This document shows positions 24,964-32,608 of a DNA stretch of 64,000 bases, one piece after another. The DNA is from Halostella limicola. GTDB lineage: Archaea; Halobacteriota; Halobacteria; Halobacteriales; Natronoarchaeaceae. Location: positions 1,240,001 through 1,304,000 of the forward strand of contig NZ_RCDI01000001.1 of the NCBI RefSeq assembly GCF_003675875.1, written 5' to 3'. The translations under genes and the position numbers were made by a program. How positions within the stretch are numbered: the stretch's first letter is position 1; every line of letters starts with the position of its first letter. A model generated the notes under the pieces. That model made no database searches, had not been told where the DNA came from, and saw only the letters and a program-made list of their open reading frames with translations.

Positions 24964-25823
24964 AACTCCGAGAGCGTCGTCCGCTGGCGCTCCCCCTCGG
25001 GAACGTTCGTGATCAGCACCTCCGCCACCTCGCCGCGGCCGTCGCCGTCGCTGTTGATCGCGCGCGTCGCGTCGACGATCTCCACGGAGAACGACTCCAG
25101 CCCCTCGTACAGCTCCGCCACCGGCGGCGAGTTCGAGAGCACGACCGAGACGCCCATCTCGTCGAGTTCGGCCGCCACGTCCCGCAGGCGGCGCTGGTCG
25201 TCCCTGTCGAACCCCTCCGCGTGGTAGTCGTTGAAGTTGGCTGTCGTGGACACCGGCTGGTACGGCGGGTCGAAGTAGACGAGGTCGCCGGCGGCGGCCT
25301 CGTCGACGACGTAGCCGAAGTCCTCGTTGTGGATCGTCGCGCCTCGGAGGGCGTCGCTGGCCGCACGGATCCGCTCGGCCTGTATCCAGTCCGGGTTCGC
25401 GTACCGGCCGACCGGGACGTTGAACTCGCCGCTTGAGTTCTCCCGGTAGAGGCCGTTGAAGCACGTCCGGTTCAGGTACAGCAGGAGGCTCGCCTCCCGT
25501 ATCGCCTGCTCATCGGTCTTCTCGTCGACTCGGCGGAGCTCGTTGAACTCGTCGCGGGCGTCGTAGTAGTAATCGTCGTCGTGTTCGTGGGTCCGGTTCT
25601 CCTCGACGAGCGCCTCCGGCGCGTCCCTGACGACCTCGTAGAAGGTGACGAGGCGCTCGTTGAGGTCGTTTATCGACCCGCCGTCCGGCTCCAGGTGGAA
25701 GTACACCGCCCCGCCGCCGAAGAAGGGCTCGTGGTAGCGGTCGTACTCGGTGGGGAAGCGGGCGGTGATCTCGGAGAGCAGTTGACGCTTGCCGCCCGCC
25801 CACTTCAGCACTGGGTCGACCAT
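24960..25823 (-). CDS. DNA adenine-N6 methyltransferase (Dam / D12 class)
   Basis: 287 residues, ATG at 25823, the usual length of Dam-type enzymes. The N-terminus LKWAGGKRQLL and EPFFGGGAVYFHL form the AdoMet-binding motif, and the catalytic motif DPPYQP lies near residue 183, followed by LSNSPP. It methylates adenine in a short DNA motif; the target cannot be read from the sequence. It is convergent with the Mrr-like nuclease, with overlapping stop codons. A TATA-like GGATATTAG about 30 bases upstream suggests a leaderless transcript. Confidence 0.92.
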   Translation of the reverse strand: MVDPVLKWAGGKRQLLSEITARFPTEYDRYHEPFFGGGAVYFHLEPDGGSINDLNERLVTFYEVVRDAPEALVEENRTHEHDDDYYYDARDEFNELRRVDEKTDEQAIREASLLLYLNRTCFNGLYRENSSGEFNVPVGRYANPDWIQAERIRAASDALRGATIHNEDFGYVVDEAAAGDLVYFDPPYQPVSTTANFNDYHAEGFDRDDQRRLRDVAAELDEMGVSVVLSNSPPVAELYEGLESFSVEIVDATRAINSDGDGRGEVAEVLITNVPEGERQRTTLSEF

Positions 25824-26057
25824 CTATCGGGAGACTGACCCGCGGCGCCTAATATCCATCGTCCCCGCCGCGGCGGCCGGAGTCCGTCGACGGACCCGTA
25901 GGGACCGAGCCGGCGGCGCCCCTATCGCCTCCATCGCTCCCGCCCGCCTGTGGCGTCAGCCGCTTCTCGGCCCCTCGAAATGTCGGTTTCAGGCGGTGTT
26001 ACTGCGGGCTAATTGGGCAACGCCTAAGGCGCGTCTGGTAGATAGTTGCCCTGTTGG

Positions 26058-28403
26058 ATGGCTCCGGCTCTATCGGTGATCACCGTCGCTATAGCGCTAC
26101 CTTTCGTCGCCGCGGCCGCGACCCCGCTTCTGCACCGTCTGATCGGTGAGCGGACGGGGTACGCCGGGGCAGCCGTCGCGCTGGCGTCGTTCAGCCTCCT
26201 GCTGACGCAGGTCGGCGAGCGCGGCGCCGTCTCGTTCCCGTGGGTGCCGTCGCTCGACGTGGCGGCGCGGTTCTACGTCGACGGGTGGGCGCTGCTGTTC
26301 GGCCTGCTGGCCAGCGGCATCGGCGTCCTCATCTTCGCGTACTCCCGCGAGTACATGCACGGCGACGAGCACCTCGCGCGGTACTACGCGACGCTGCTGG
26401 CGTTCATGGGGTCGATCCTCGGCGTCGCGTTCGCCGCGGACCTGATCCTCGTCTTCCTGTTCTGGGAGCTGACGAGCGTCGCCTCCTTCGTCCTCATCGG
26501 CCACCACACCGACGCCGAGGCGTCGCGGTACTCCGCGCGGATGGCGATGGTCGTCACCGTCGGCGGCGGCCTCTGCCTGCTCGCGGGCCTGCTCGTGCTC
26601 GCGGTCGCCGCCGAACCGGCCCTCGGCGCGCGGACGTTCGACCTGTCGGCGATGCTCGCGAACCCGGACGCGATGGAGGCGGCGCTCCGGGAGCGGGGGC
26701 TGTTCGTGCCGGCGCTGGCGCTACTCGGCGTCGCCGCCGGCGCGAAGTCCGCGCAGGTGCCGCTGCACTTCTGGCTGCCGAACGCGATGGTCGCGCCGAC
26801 GCCCGTCTCCGCCTTCCTCCACTCCGCGACGATGGTGAAGGTCGGCGTCTACTTCGTCGGTCGGCTCCGGCCACTGCTGCTCTCGCCCGAGTGGACCTAC
26901 CTGTTCGCCACGGTGGGCCTGCTCACGATGACCGTCGGCGCGGCGCTGGCCGTCGCGGCGACGGACTCGAAGCAACTGCTCGCGTACTCGACGGCGAGCC
27001 ACCTCGGACTGATGGTCGCCGCCTTCGGGTTCGAGAACGCCTACGGCGCGGAGGCCGGGTCGTTTCATCTCCTGAACCACGCGGCGTTCAAGGCGGCGCT
27101 GTTCCTCGTCGCCGGCATCGTCGCCCACGAGGCGGGGACCAGACACATCGACAGCCTGGGCGGGCTGTGGCGCGACCTGCCGGTCACCGCGGCGATCGCC
27201 GGCGTCACCGCGCTGAGCATGGCGGGCATCCCGCCGTTCTCGGGGTTTTACTCGAAGGAGCTGCTGTTCGAGTCGGCCTACGAGTGGGCCCACCACGCCG
27301 GCGGCCTGGCGTGGCTCTACCCCGCGGCGGCCGTCCTCGCCAGCGTGTTCACGGTCGTGTACTCGCTGCGGTTCCTCTCGATGTTCGTCGGCGACCGGGC
27401 GGCCGACGCCGATCCGGTCCACCGCGCCCCGTCGCTGCTCGTCGCTCCGCCGGCCGCGCTCGCGGTCGTCACGGCGGTCGTCAGCGTCGCGCCCGGCGTC
27501 GCCGTCGACGGCATCGTTCAGGCGGCGGTCGACGCCACCGCGGTCGGCGAGCCCGAGATGCACGTCGGCCTGCCGGACCACGTCACGCCGCCGGTCGTCA
27601 TGTCGGCCATATCGATCGCGGGCGGGGTCGCCGCCTACGGCGTCGGCGGCCGCTTGCGCGCCGGGGTCGGCGCGGCGACCGACCGCGACGCCCTGCGGGC
27701 GAACTGGTGGTACGACCGGCTGCTGGTCGGCGCGGAGGCGGCGAGCGCCCGGGCCGGCCCGGCGGTCCACGACGGGTCGCTCCGGACGTACGTCGCCGGG
27801 AGCATCACGGCCGCCGCCGCGCTCGCGCTGGTCGGCTACGCCGCGTCGGTGACGGCGCTCCCGCCGGCCACGCGGTCGGTGCCGGCGGCGATGGCGCTCG
27901 TCCTCGCCGTCGCCGGCGTCGCCGCCGTCGCGGTGATGATCGCCCCCTCGCACGTCGCGGAGGTGCTCACAGTGTCGATCCTGGGCTTCATGGTCGCCAT
28001 CTTCTACATCCTCGCGAGCGCGCCCGACCTGGCGCTGACGCAGCTGGTCGTCGAGACGCTCGTGTTGCTTATCTTCCTGCTCGTCATCGAGCAGCTGCCG
28101 GCGTTCTACGGCGACACGCCGCGTCGGGTCCTCGCACGCGACGCCGCCGTCTCGCTGTTCGTCGGCGCGACCGTCTTCCTGACGGTGCTTCTGGCCGGCC
28201 GCGAGGCGACGGCCGAGCCGACCGCCGTCGCGCGCTACTACGCGACCGAGGCGGTGCCGCAGGGCGGCGGGACGAACGTCGTCAACGTCATCCTCGTGGA
28301 CTTCCGCGGGTTCGACACGCTCGGGGAGATCGTCGTGATCTCCGTCGCGGCCATCTCCGTGATCGTCCTGATAACCATGCGCAACAGGGGTGAGACGCAG
28401 TGA
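26058..28403 (+). CDS. mrpA: Mrp-type Na+(K+)/H+ antiporter subunit A
   Basis: 781 residues from the ATG at 26058 (a TTG four codons earlier is less likely). It is the NuoL-like main subunit of a multisubunit cation/proton antiporter. The conserved glutamate is in FLFWELTSVASFVLIG, and HAATMVK-like histidine/lysine motifs appear (FLHSATMVKVGVYF, LLNHAAFKAALF). About 20 membrane helices are present, with the C-terminal MbhE/DUF4040-like part (ILASAPDLALTQLVVETLVL) fused as in bacterial MrpA. First gene of a seven-gene operon in A-B-C-D-E-F-G order; its stop overlaps mrpB (GTGA). Confidence 0.95.
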   Translation: MAPALSVITVAIALPFVAAAATPLLHRLIGERTGYAGAAVALASFSLLLTQVGERGAVSFPWVPSLDVAARFYVDGWALLFGLLASGIGVLIFAYSREYMHGDEHLARYYATLLAFMGSILGVAFAADLILVFLFWELTSVASFVLIGHHTDAEASRYSARMAMVVTVGGGLCLLAGLLVLAVAAEPALGARTFDLSAMLANPDAMEAALRERGLFVPALALLGVAAGAKSAQVPLHFWLPNAMVAPTPVSAFLHSATMVKVGVYFVGRLRPLLLSPEWTYLFATVGLLTMTVGAALAVAATDSKQLLAYSTASHLGLMVAAFGFENAYGAEAGSFHLLNHAAFKAALFLVAGIVAHEAGTRHIDSLGGLWRDLPVTAAIAGVTALSMAGIPPFSGFYSKELLFESAYEWAHHAGGLAWLYPAAAVLASVFTVVYSLRFLSMFVGDRAADADPVHRAPSLLVAPPAALAVVTAVVSVAPGVAVDGIVQAAVDATAVGEPEMHVGLPDHVTPPVVMSAISIAGGVAAYGVGGRLRAGVGAATDRDALRANWWYDRLLVGAEAASARAGPAVHDGSLRTYVAGSITAAAALALVGYAASVTALPPATRSVPAAMALVLAVAGVAAVAVMIAPSHVAEVLTVSILGFMVAIFYILASAPDLALTQLVVETLVLLIFLLVIEQLPAFYGDTPRRVLARDAAVSLFVGATVFLTVLLAGREATAEPTAVARYYATEAVPQGGGTNVVNVILVDFRGFDTLGEIVVISVAAISVIVLITMRNRGETQ

Positions 28404-28864
28404 CGACGACGATCATGAAGACGACGGCGCGGATCGTCGTGCCGATCGTGCTCGTCCTGGCGATCTCGCTGCTGTTGCAGGGCCACAACCTCCCGGGCGG
28501 CGGGTTCATCGGCGGCGTCCTCACGACGGCGGCGTTCGCCCTGATCTACGTCGCCCACGGGCTGGACTACCTGGAGGTCGGCGTCCTCGGGCAGGACGTC
28601 GACCCGGGCACGGGCGTCTTCGACCACCGGACGGTGACCGCCTACGAGCGCGCGTTCGTGGTCGGTCTGGCGGTCGCCGTCGGGAGCGGGTTCGTCGCGC
28701 TGGCGTTCGGCGAGCAGTTCCTGTCACAGACGTACGCCATCGTCCACGACGTGCCGGTCTATCACGAGATAGAGCTGGCGACTGCGCTCGTCTTCGACGT
28801 CGGCGTCTATCTGGTCGTCGTCGGCGGGCTACTGACGATCCTCACGGTGGTGGGAGCGGAGTGA
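28400..28864 (+). CDS. mrpB: Mrp antiporter subunit B (MnhB domain)
   Basis: 154 residues, GTG start at 28400 overlapping the mrpA stop. The MnhB signature LLLQGHNLPGGGFIGGVLTTAAFAL is split here only for brevity: LQGHNLPGGGFIGG lies near residues 23-36. Four membrane helices. Subunit B belongs to the membrane arm of the Mrp complex and is needed for cation/proton exchange. A 115-bp gap without a gene follows, the only loose junction in this operon. Confidence 0.93.
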   Translation: MTTTIMKTTARIVVPIVLVLAISLLLQGHNLPGGGFIGGVLTTAAFALIYVAHGLDYLEVGVLGQDVDPGTGVFDHRTVTAYERAFVVGLAVAVGSGFVALAFGEQFLSQTYAIVHDVPVYHEIELATALVFDVGVYLVVVGGLLTILTVVGAE

Positions 28865-28979
28865 CCCGGAGCGTCCGCCGCGGGGCGACCCCGCATCGGG
28901 GTACGCTGGTCGGCCCGGCCGCCTCCGGTCCGCGAGCGCCCGCCGTAGCGACCGACGGGACCGCCGGAGGTGGCCGCGC

Positions 28980-29321
28980 GTGAGCGTCCTACTTGCGGCC
29001 GTCGTCGGCGGGCTGTTCGCGATCGGCACCTTCCTGCTTCACCGCCGGGACCTCGTGAAGGTCGTCCTCGGGGTCGCCGTGCTCACTCAGGGGGCGAACG
29101 TCTACCTCATCACGATGGGCGGCATCGAGCAGGGGACCTCCGACACCGTCCCCGTCCTCGCGACCCACGGCGACCACGTTCCGGAGACGGCCGACCCGCT
29201 GGTGCAGGCGCTCGTCCTGACGGCGATCGTCATCAGCTTCGGCACCACGGCGCTCGCGCTCGCGCTGACGTACCGCGCGTATCAGGAGAACGAGACGATG
29301 GACGTCCACCAATGGCGATGA
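28980..29321 (+). CDS. mrpC: Mrp antiporter subunit C (NuoK-like)
   Basis: 113 residues, GTG start at 28980 preceded 7 bases upstream by GGAGGTG. Three membrane helices and the NuoK-like pattern VVLGVAVLTQGANVYLI and DPLVQALVLTAIVI define the small MrpC subunit that packs between the large antiporter subunits A and D. Its end overlaps the start of mrpD. Confidence 0.92.
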   Translation: MSVLLAAVVGGLFAIGTFLLHRRDLVKVVLGVAVLTQGANVYLITMGGIEQGTSDTVPVLATHGDHVPETADPLVQALVLTAIVISFGTTALALALTYRAYQENETMDVHQWR

Positions 29322-30916
29322 CGGAACAGATCGTGATCGGCCCGATGCTCGCGGCGATGGCGAGCGTCGTCCTGACGCTTTCGACGCGGCGGTTCCGACG
29401 CCTCCAGCGCGCGGTGAGCGTCGCGGGCGGCGTCGCGTACGCCGGCGCCGTCGGCGCGCTCGTCTGGCGGGTCGTCCTCGGGGCGGGACCGGCGGCCTAC
29501 CAGGTCGGCGGCGTCGAGGCGCCGTTCGGGATAACGCTCGTCGCGGACGAGCTCTCGGCGTTCATGCTCGTCCTCGCGGCCGCCGTCGGTCTCCCGTCGA
29601 TCGCGTTCTCGGCGGTCTACGTCGACCCCGACAACCAGGCCGTGTTCTACCATCCGCTGTTTCACTGCCTGCTGCTCGGCGTCGCCGGCTCCTTCCTCAC
29701 CGGCGACCTCTTCAGCCTCTTCGTCTGGTTCGAGGTGATGCTGATGGCGAGTTACGTGTTCGTCGCGTTCTACGGCGGCGAGCAACACACCGCGGCGGCG
29801 CTTCGCTACCTCGTGTTGAACGTCGTCGGAGGTACGCTCCTGCTGCTGGGCATCGGCGGCCTCTACGCGGTCACCGGCACCCTCAACATGGCCGACATGG
29901 CCCGGCGGCTGGCCACCCCGGCGGCGTACGGCATCGACGTCGAACCCGTGCTCGGGCTGTCGATGCTGCTGTTCGCCGCGTTCGCGCTGAAGGCGGGGCT
30001 GGTGCCGTTCCAGTTCTGGGTGCCCGGCGCGTACCGCGCCGCGCCCCTGCCCGTCGTCGCGATGCTCGCCGGCGTGACCAAGAAGGTGGGCGTGTACGCC
30101 GTCGTCCGCCTGTACTTCACCGTCTTCGGCGGGCTGTCGGTGGAGGTCGACGCGCTCGGCGTCACCGGCGACTCCCCGCTCGCCCTGCTCGGCCCGATAC
30201 TGCTCGTCACGGGCTGTGCGAGCATCCTCGTCGGCGGCCTCGGCGCGGTCGTCCGCGACACCTTCGAGGAGACGTTCGCCTACTCCAGCATCGGGCAGGT
30301 GGGGTTCATCGTCGTCCCCGTCGGCGTCGCCGCCCTGGCCGACACCGAACCGCTCCGCCGGTTCGCCGTCGCCGCAGCGCTGGTGTACGCGCTCCACCAC
30401 GCGCTCGCGAAGGGGCTGCTCTTCCTCGTCACCGGCGCCGTGCGCAGCGCCACCGGGACGGGCCGCCTCGCGGACGTGGGCGGCCTCGCCGGCCGCTCGC
30501 CGGTGCTCGGCGCGACGTTCTTCGTGGGGAGCCTGTCGCTCGTCGGCATCCCGCCGCTGACCGGCTTCTTCGGCAAGTTCCTCGTGTTCGACGCCGCGGT
30601 CCGCCGCGCCGCCGCGGGCGGGTCGGTCGGGGCCGTCGGGGTGGTGGTCGCGCTGCTTTTCGGCGCGGTGCTCACCATCCTCTACACGTCGCGGACCTGG
30701 ACGCGGTGCTTCTGGGGTGCCCGCACGCCACTGGTCGAGGACGCCGTCGTCGACCCGGCGCAGGTGGCGATCCTCGTCGCCGTCGCGACGGCGATCGTCG
30801 TCCTCGGTATCGGCTTCGACCCGGTGTTCGAGTTCGCGGACGCCGCCGCCGGGGCCGCGATCGACCGCGAAGGGTACGTCGAGGTCGTCGACCCGGTCGG
30901 AGGTGTCGAGGAGTGA
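29318..30916 (+). CDS. mrpD: Mrp antiporter subunit D (NuoM/N-like)
   Basis: 532 residues from the ATG at 29318, chosen because its ATGA overlaps the mrpC stop, the junction type of this operon; an in-frame ATG at 29312 is possible. It is a NuoN-like proton-translocating subunit with about 14 helices. The conserved Glu is in LFVWFEVMLMASYVFVAF, with lysines in FALKAGLVPFQFW and HALAKGLLFL. Only one D-type subunit is present besides A, whereas haloarchaeal clusters can carry several. Confidence 0.94.
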   Translation: MTEQIVIGPMLAAMASVVLTLSTRRFRRLQRAVSVAGGVAYAGAVGALVWRVVLGAGPAAYQVGGVEAPFGITLVADELSAFMLVLAAAVGLPSIAFSAVYVDPDNQAVFYHPLFHCLLLGVAGSFLTGDLFSLFVWFEVMLMASYVFVAFYGGEQHTAAALRYLVLNVVGGTLLLLGIGGLYAVTGTLNMADMARRLATPAAYGIDVEPVLGLSMLLFAAFALKAGLVPFQFWVPGAYRAAPLPVVAMLAGVTKKVGVYAVVRLYFTVFGGLSVEVDALGVTGDSPLALLGPILLVTGCASILVGGLGAVVRDTFEETFAYSSIGQVGFIVVPVGVAALADTEPLRRFAVAAALVYALHHALAKGLLFLVTGAVRSATGTGRLADVGGLAGRSPVLGATFFVGSLSLVGIPPLTGFFGKFLVFDAAVRRAAAGGSVGAVGVVVALLFGAVLTILYTSRTWTRCFWGARTPLVEDAVVDPAQVAILVAVATAIVVLGIGFDPVFEFADAAAGAAIDREGYVEVVDPVGGVEE

Positions 30917-31572
30917 CGCGGCGCTGGCCGGTCGTCGGGGCGGCGTTCGCGGCGCTGTGGGTGTTCGTCCGCGGGGTCGAGTTCGCCCCGGACGCGGTGC
31001 TCGGCCAGTTCCTGCTGGGGCTGGTCGTCGGGATGCCCGTCGCCTTCGTCTTTCGCCGCCTGTACGCCGCCGAGATCGACCTCGGCGGCAGCCTGCGGTC
31101 GATCCCGGCGGCGGCGGCGTTCGGTGCCGTCTTCCTCCGCGAAATCGTCGTCGCGAACGTGGACGTCGCCTACCGCGTGCTCGCGCCGGGGACACAGATC
31201 GACCCGGAGGTGATCCTCGTCCCCCTTCGCGTCGAGACGGACGTCGGCGTGACGACCATCGCGAACAGCATCACGATCACCCCGGGGACGATCACGCTGG
31301 ACCACGACCCCGAGGCGAACGCCCTCTACGTCCACGTGATCGACGGCCGGGACCCCGAGGCGATCGTGGAGCCGATCCGCGCGTGGGAGGACTACGCCCT
31401 CGTCATCTTCGACGAGGAGCGCTCGCCGGACGACCCGGCCCCCGACATCGCCGTCTATCCGGCGGGCTACCAGAACCCTCCGGACCCCCTGGAACGGGGC
31501 GAGCGCGCGGAGCGCGCGGAAGCGACCGAGCAGCGCGACGGGTCCGACGGAGGTGACGCCGATGGCCGCTGA
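30913..31572 (+). CDS. mrpE: Mrp antiporter subunit E
   Basis: 219 residues, GTG start at 30913 overlapping the mrpD stop (GTGA). N-terminal membrane helices are followed by the MnhE domain (NSITITPGTITLDHD, YVHVIDG). A ~60-residue acidic C-terminal tail lengthens it relative to bacterial MrpE. The tail codons for Gly-Gly-Asp include the GGAGGTGA that serves as ribosome-binding site for mrpF. A longer frame upstream is out-of-frame mrpD. Confidence 0.92.
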   Translation: MTRRWPVVGAAFAALWVFVRGVEFAPDAVLGQFLLGLVVGMPVAFVFRRLYAAEIDLGGSLRSIPAAAAFGAVFLREIVVANVDVAYRVLAPGTQIDPEVILVPLRVETDVGVTTIANSITITPGTITLDHDPEANALYVHVIDGRDPEAIVEPIRAWEDYALVIFDEERSPDDPAPDIAVYPAGYQNPPDPLERGERAERAEATEQRDGSDGGDADGR

Positions 31573-31858
31573 GTCCGAACTCGTGGTCCGCGCCGCGGAC
31601 GCCGGCCTGATCCTCGTGAGCGCGCTGTGTGTCCTCTGTAGCTACCGGGTGATCTTCGGGCCGACCGTCCCCGACCGCGTCGTCGCGCTCGACGCCATCG
31701 CGACGAACGTCGTCGCCATCGCGGTGCTGTTCGCGCTCCGGACCGGCCGCGGCCTGTTCGTGACCGTCAGCCTCGTGCTCGCGATCATCGGGTTCCTCTC
31801 GACGGTCACCGTCGCGAAGTACGTCACCGAAGGCGACATCATCGAACCGAGGGAATGA
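31562..31858 (+). CDS. mrpF: Mrp antiporter subunit F
   Basis: 98 residues from the ATG at 31562, with GGAGGTGA 5 bases upstream; it overlaps the mrpE end by 11 bases. Three membrane helices and the MnhF signature RVIFGPTVPDRVVALDAIAT are present. It is a small structural subunit of the antiporter membrane arm. Its stop overlaps the mrpG start. Confidence 0.92.
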   Translation: MAAESELVVRAADAGLILVSALCVLCSYRVIFGPTVPDRVVALDAIATNVVAIAVLFALRTGRGLFVTVSLVLAIIGFLSTVTVAKYVTEGDIIEPRE

Positions 31859-32220
31859 CCATGGTTACGCTACGCTCCGCGCTCGTCGTCGCCCTGATCG
31901 CCGTCGGGATATTCTTCCTGACGGTCGGAACGATCGGCCTGCTCCGCCTGCCGAACGTGTACAACCGGATGCACGCGACGAGCAAGCCGACGACGCTCGG
32001 CACCGCGGCCATCTTCCTCGCCGGCTTCCTCTCTTTCGGTCCCGGCGGCGCCGGACTGCCGTCGCTCGTCGGCATCGTCTTCCTCTTCCTGACGGTGCCG
32101 ACCGGGGCGCACATGATCTCGCGGGCGGCCCAGCGGATCGGCGTCCCCTTCATGGGGTCGGTCACCTGGCCGGGGAAGGCCGACGACGCGGACTGGCGGC
32201 GCTCGTCGGACGAGGAGTGA
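31855..32220 (+). CDS. mrpG: Mrp antiporter subunit G
   Basis: 121 residues, ATG at 31855 overlapping the mrpF stop (ATGA). The MnhG signature GTIGLLRLPNVYNRMHATSK and a following helix pair TLGTAAIFLAGFL and VGIVFLFLTVPTGAHM are clear. It completes an A-to-G set, so this operon can encode a whole Mrp complex, which exports Na+ (or K+) in exchange for protons, useful for a halophile under alkaline or salt stress. Confidence 0.93.
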   Translation: MTMVTLRSALVVALIAVGIFFLTVGTIGLLRLPNVYNRMHATSKPTTLGTAAIFLAGFLSFGPGGAGLPSLVGIVFLFLTVPTGAHMISRAAQRIGVPFMGSVTWPGKADDADWRRSSDEE

Positions 32221-32608
32221 CCGCCGGCGGACGACGGCCCCGCGCCGTCGCGTGACCCGCGCGGAGCGTTCGTCCCGAAAACCGACGAAAATGCCCGGTA
32301 CGCCGCCAGTCGCCACGCCTCCCCTTCCGTTTTCGGGGTGCCTCTCGTTCGGGACCGCTGACGGCGTTGGGTCGTTAGCGGTACGCCCCCGTAGCTGACG
32401 TTCCTAAATGATTAGGCGTGCCCGGTTCCGGGGCGGATCACACTTGGTGCGGCGGACGACACGCGGCCTCCGCGGCGACGGCGGACGACGCCCTTTTCCG
32501 CGACGACCGCCTCCCATCCGACGATCAGAACCCGGATATTGACAAGCACCCCTGTGGATGCGGGTGGTAGAGAGGGCTTCCGAGTTCCGGGGTTCGAAGG
32601 GCGCCACA
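32221..32608. other. intergenic region between mrpG and the sensor kinase
   Basis: 388 bp with no convincing gene. A C4/G4 stem around CTTCCGTTTTC near 32318-32337 could end the mrp transcript. A TATA-like GGATATTG lies at 32534-32541. It predicts transcription starting near 32564, downstream of the ATG at 32558, which is why the ATG at 32609 is preferred for the kinase. Confidence 0.4.

Noticed and set aside
28865-28979. Small gene between mrpB and mrpC
   Set aside because: 115 bp without a credible start or motif; the in-frame translation is Pro/Arg/Gly-rich filler.
29282-31195. Long minus-strand open frame (about 637 codons) opposite mrpD/mrpE
   Set aside because: It mirrors the codon structure of mrpD on the other strand, has Arg/Asp/Glu-rich low-complexity translation and no family motif; GC-rich haloarchaeal genes often leave such antisense frames open.
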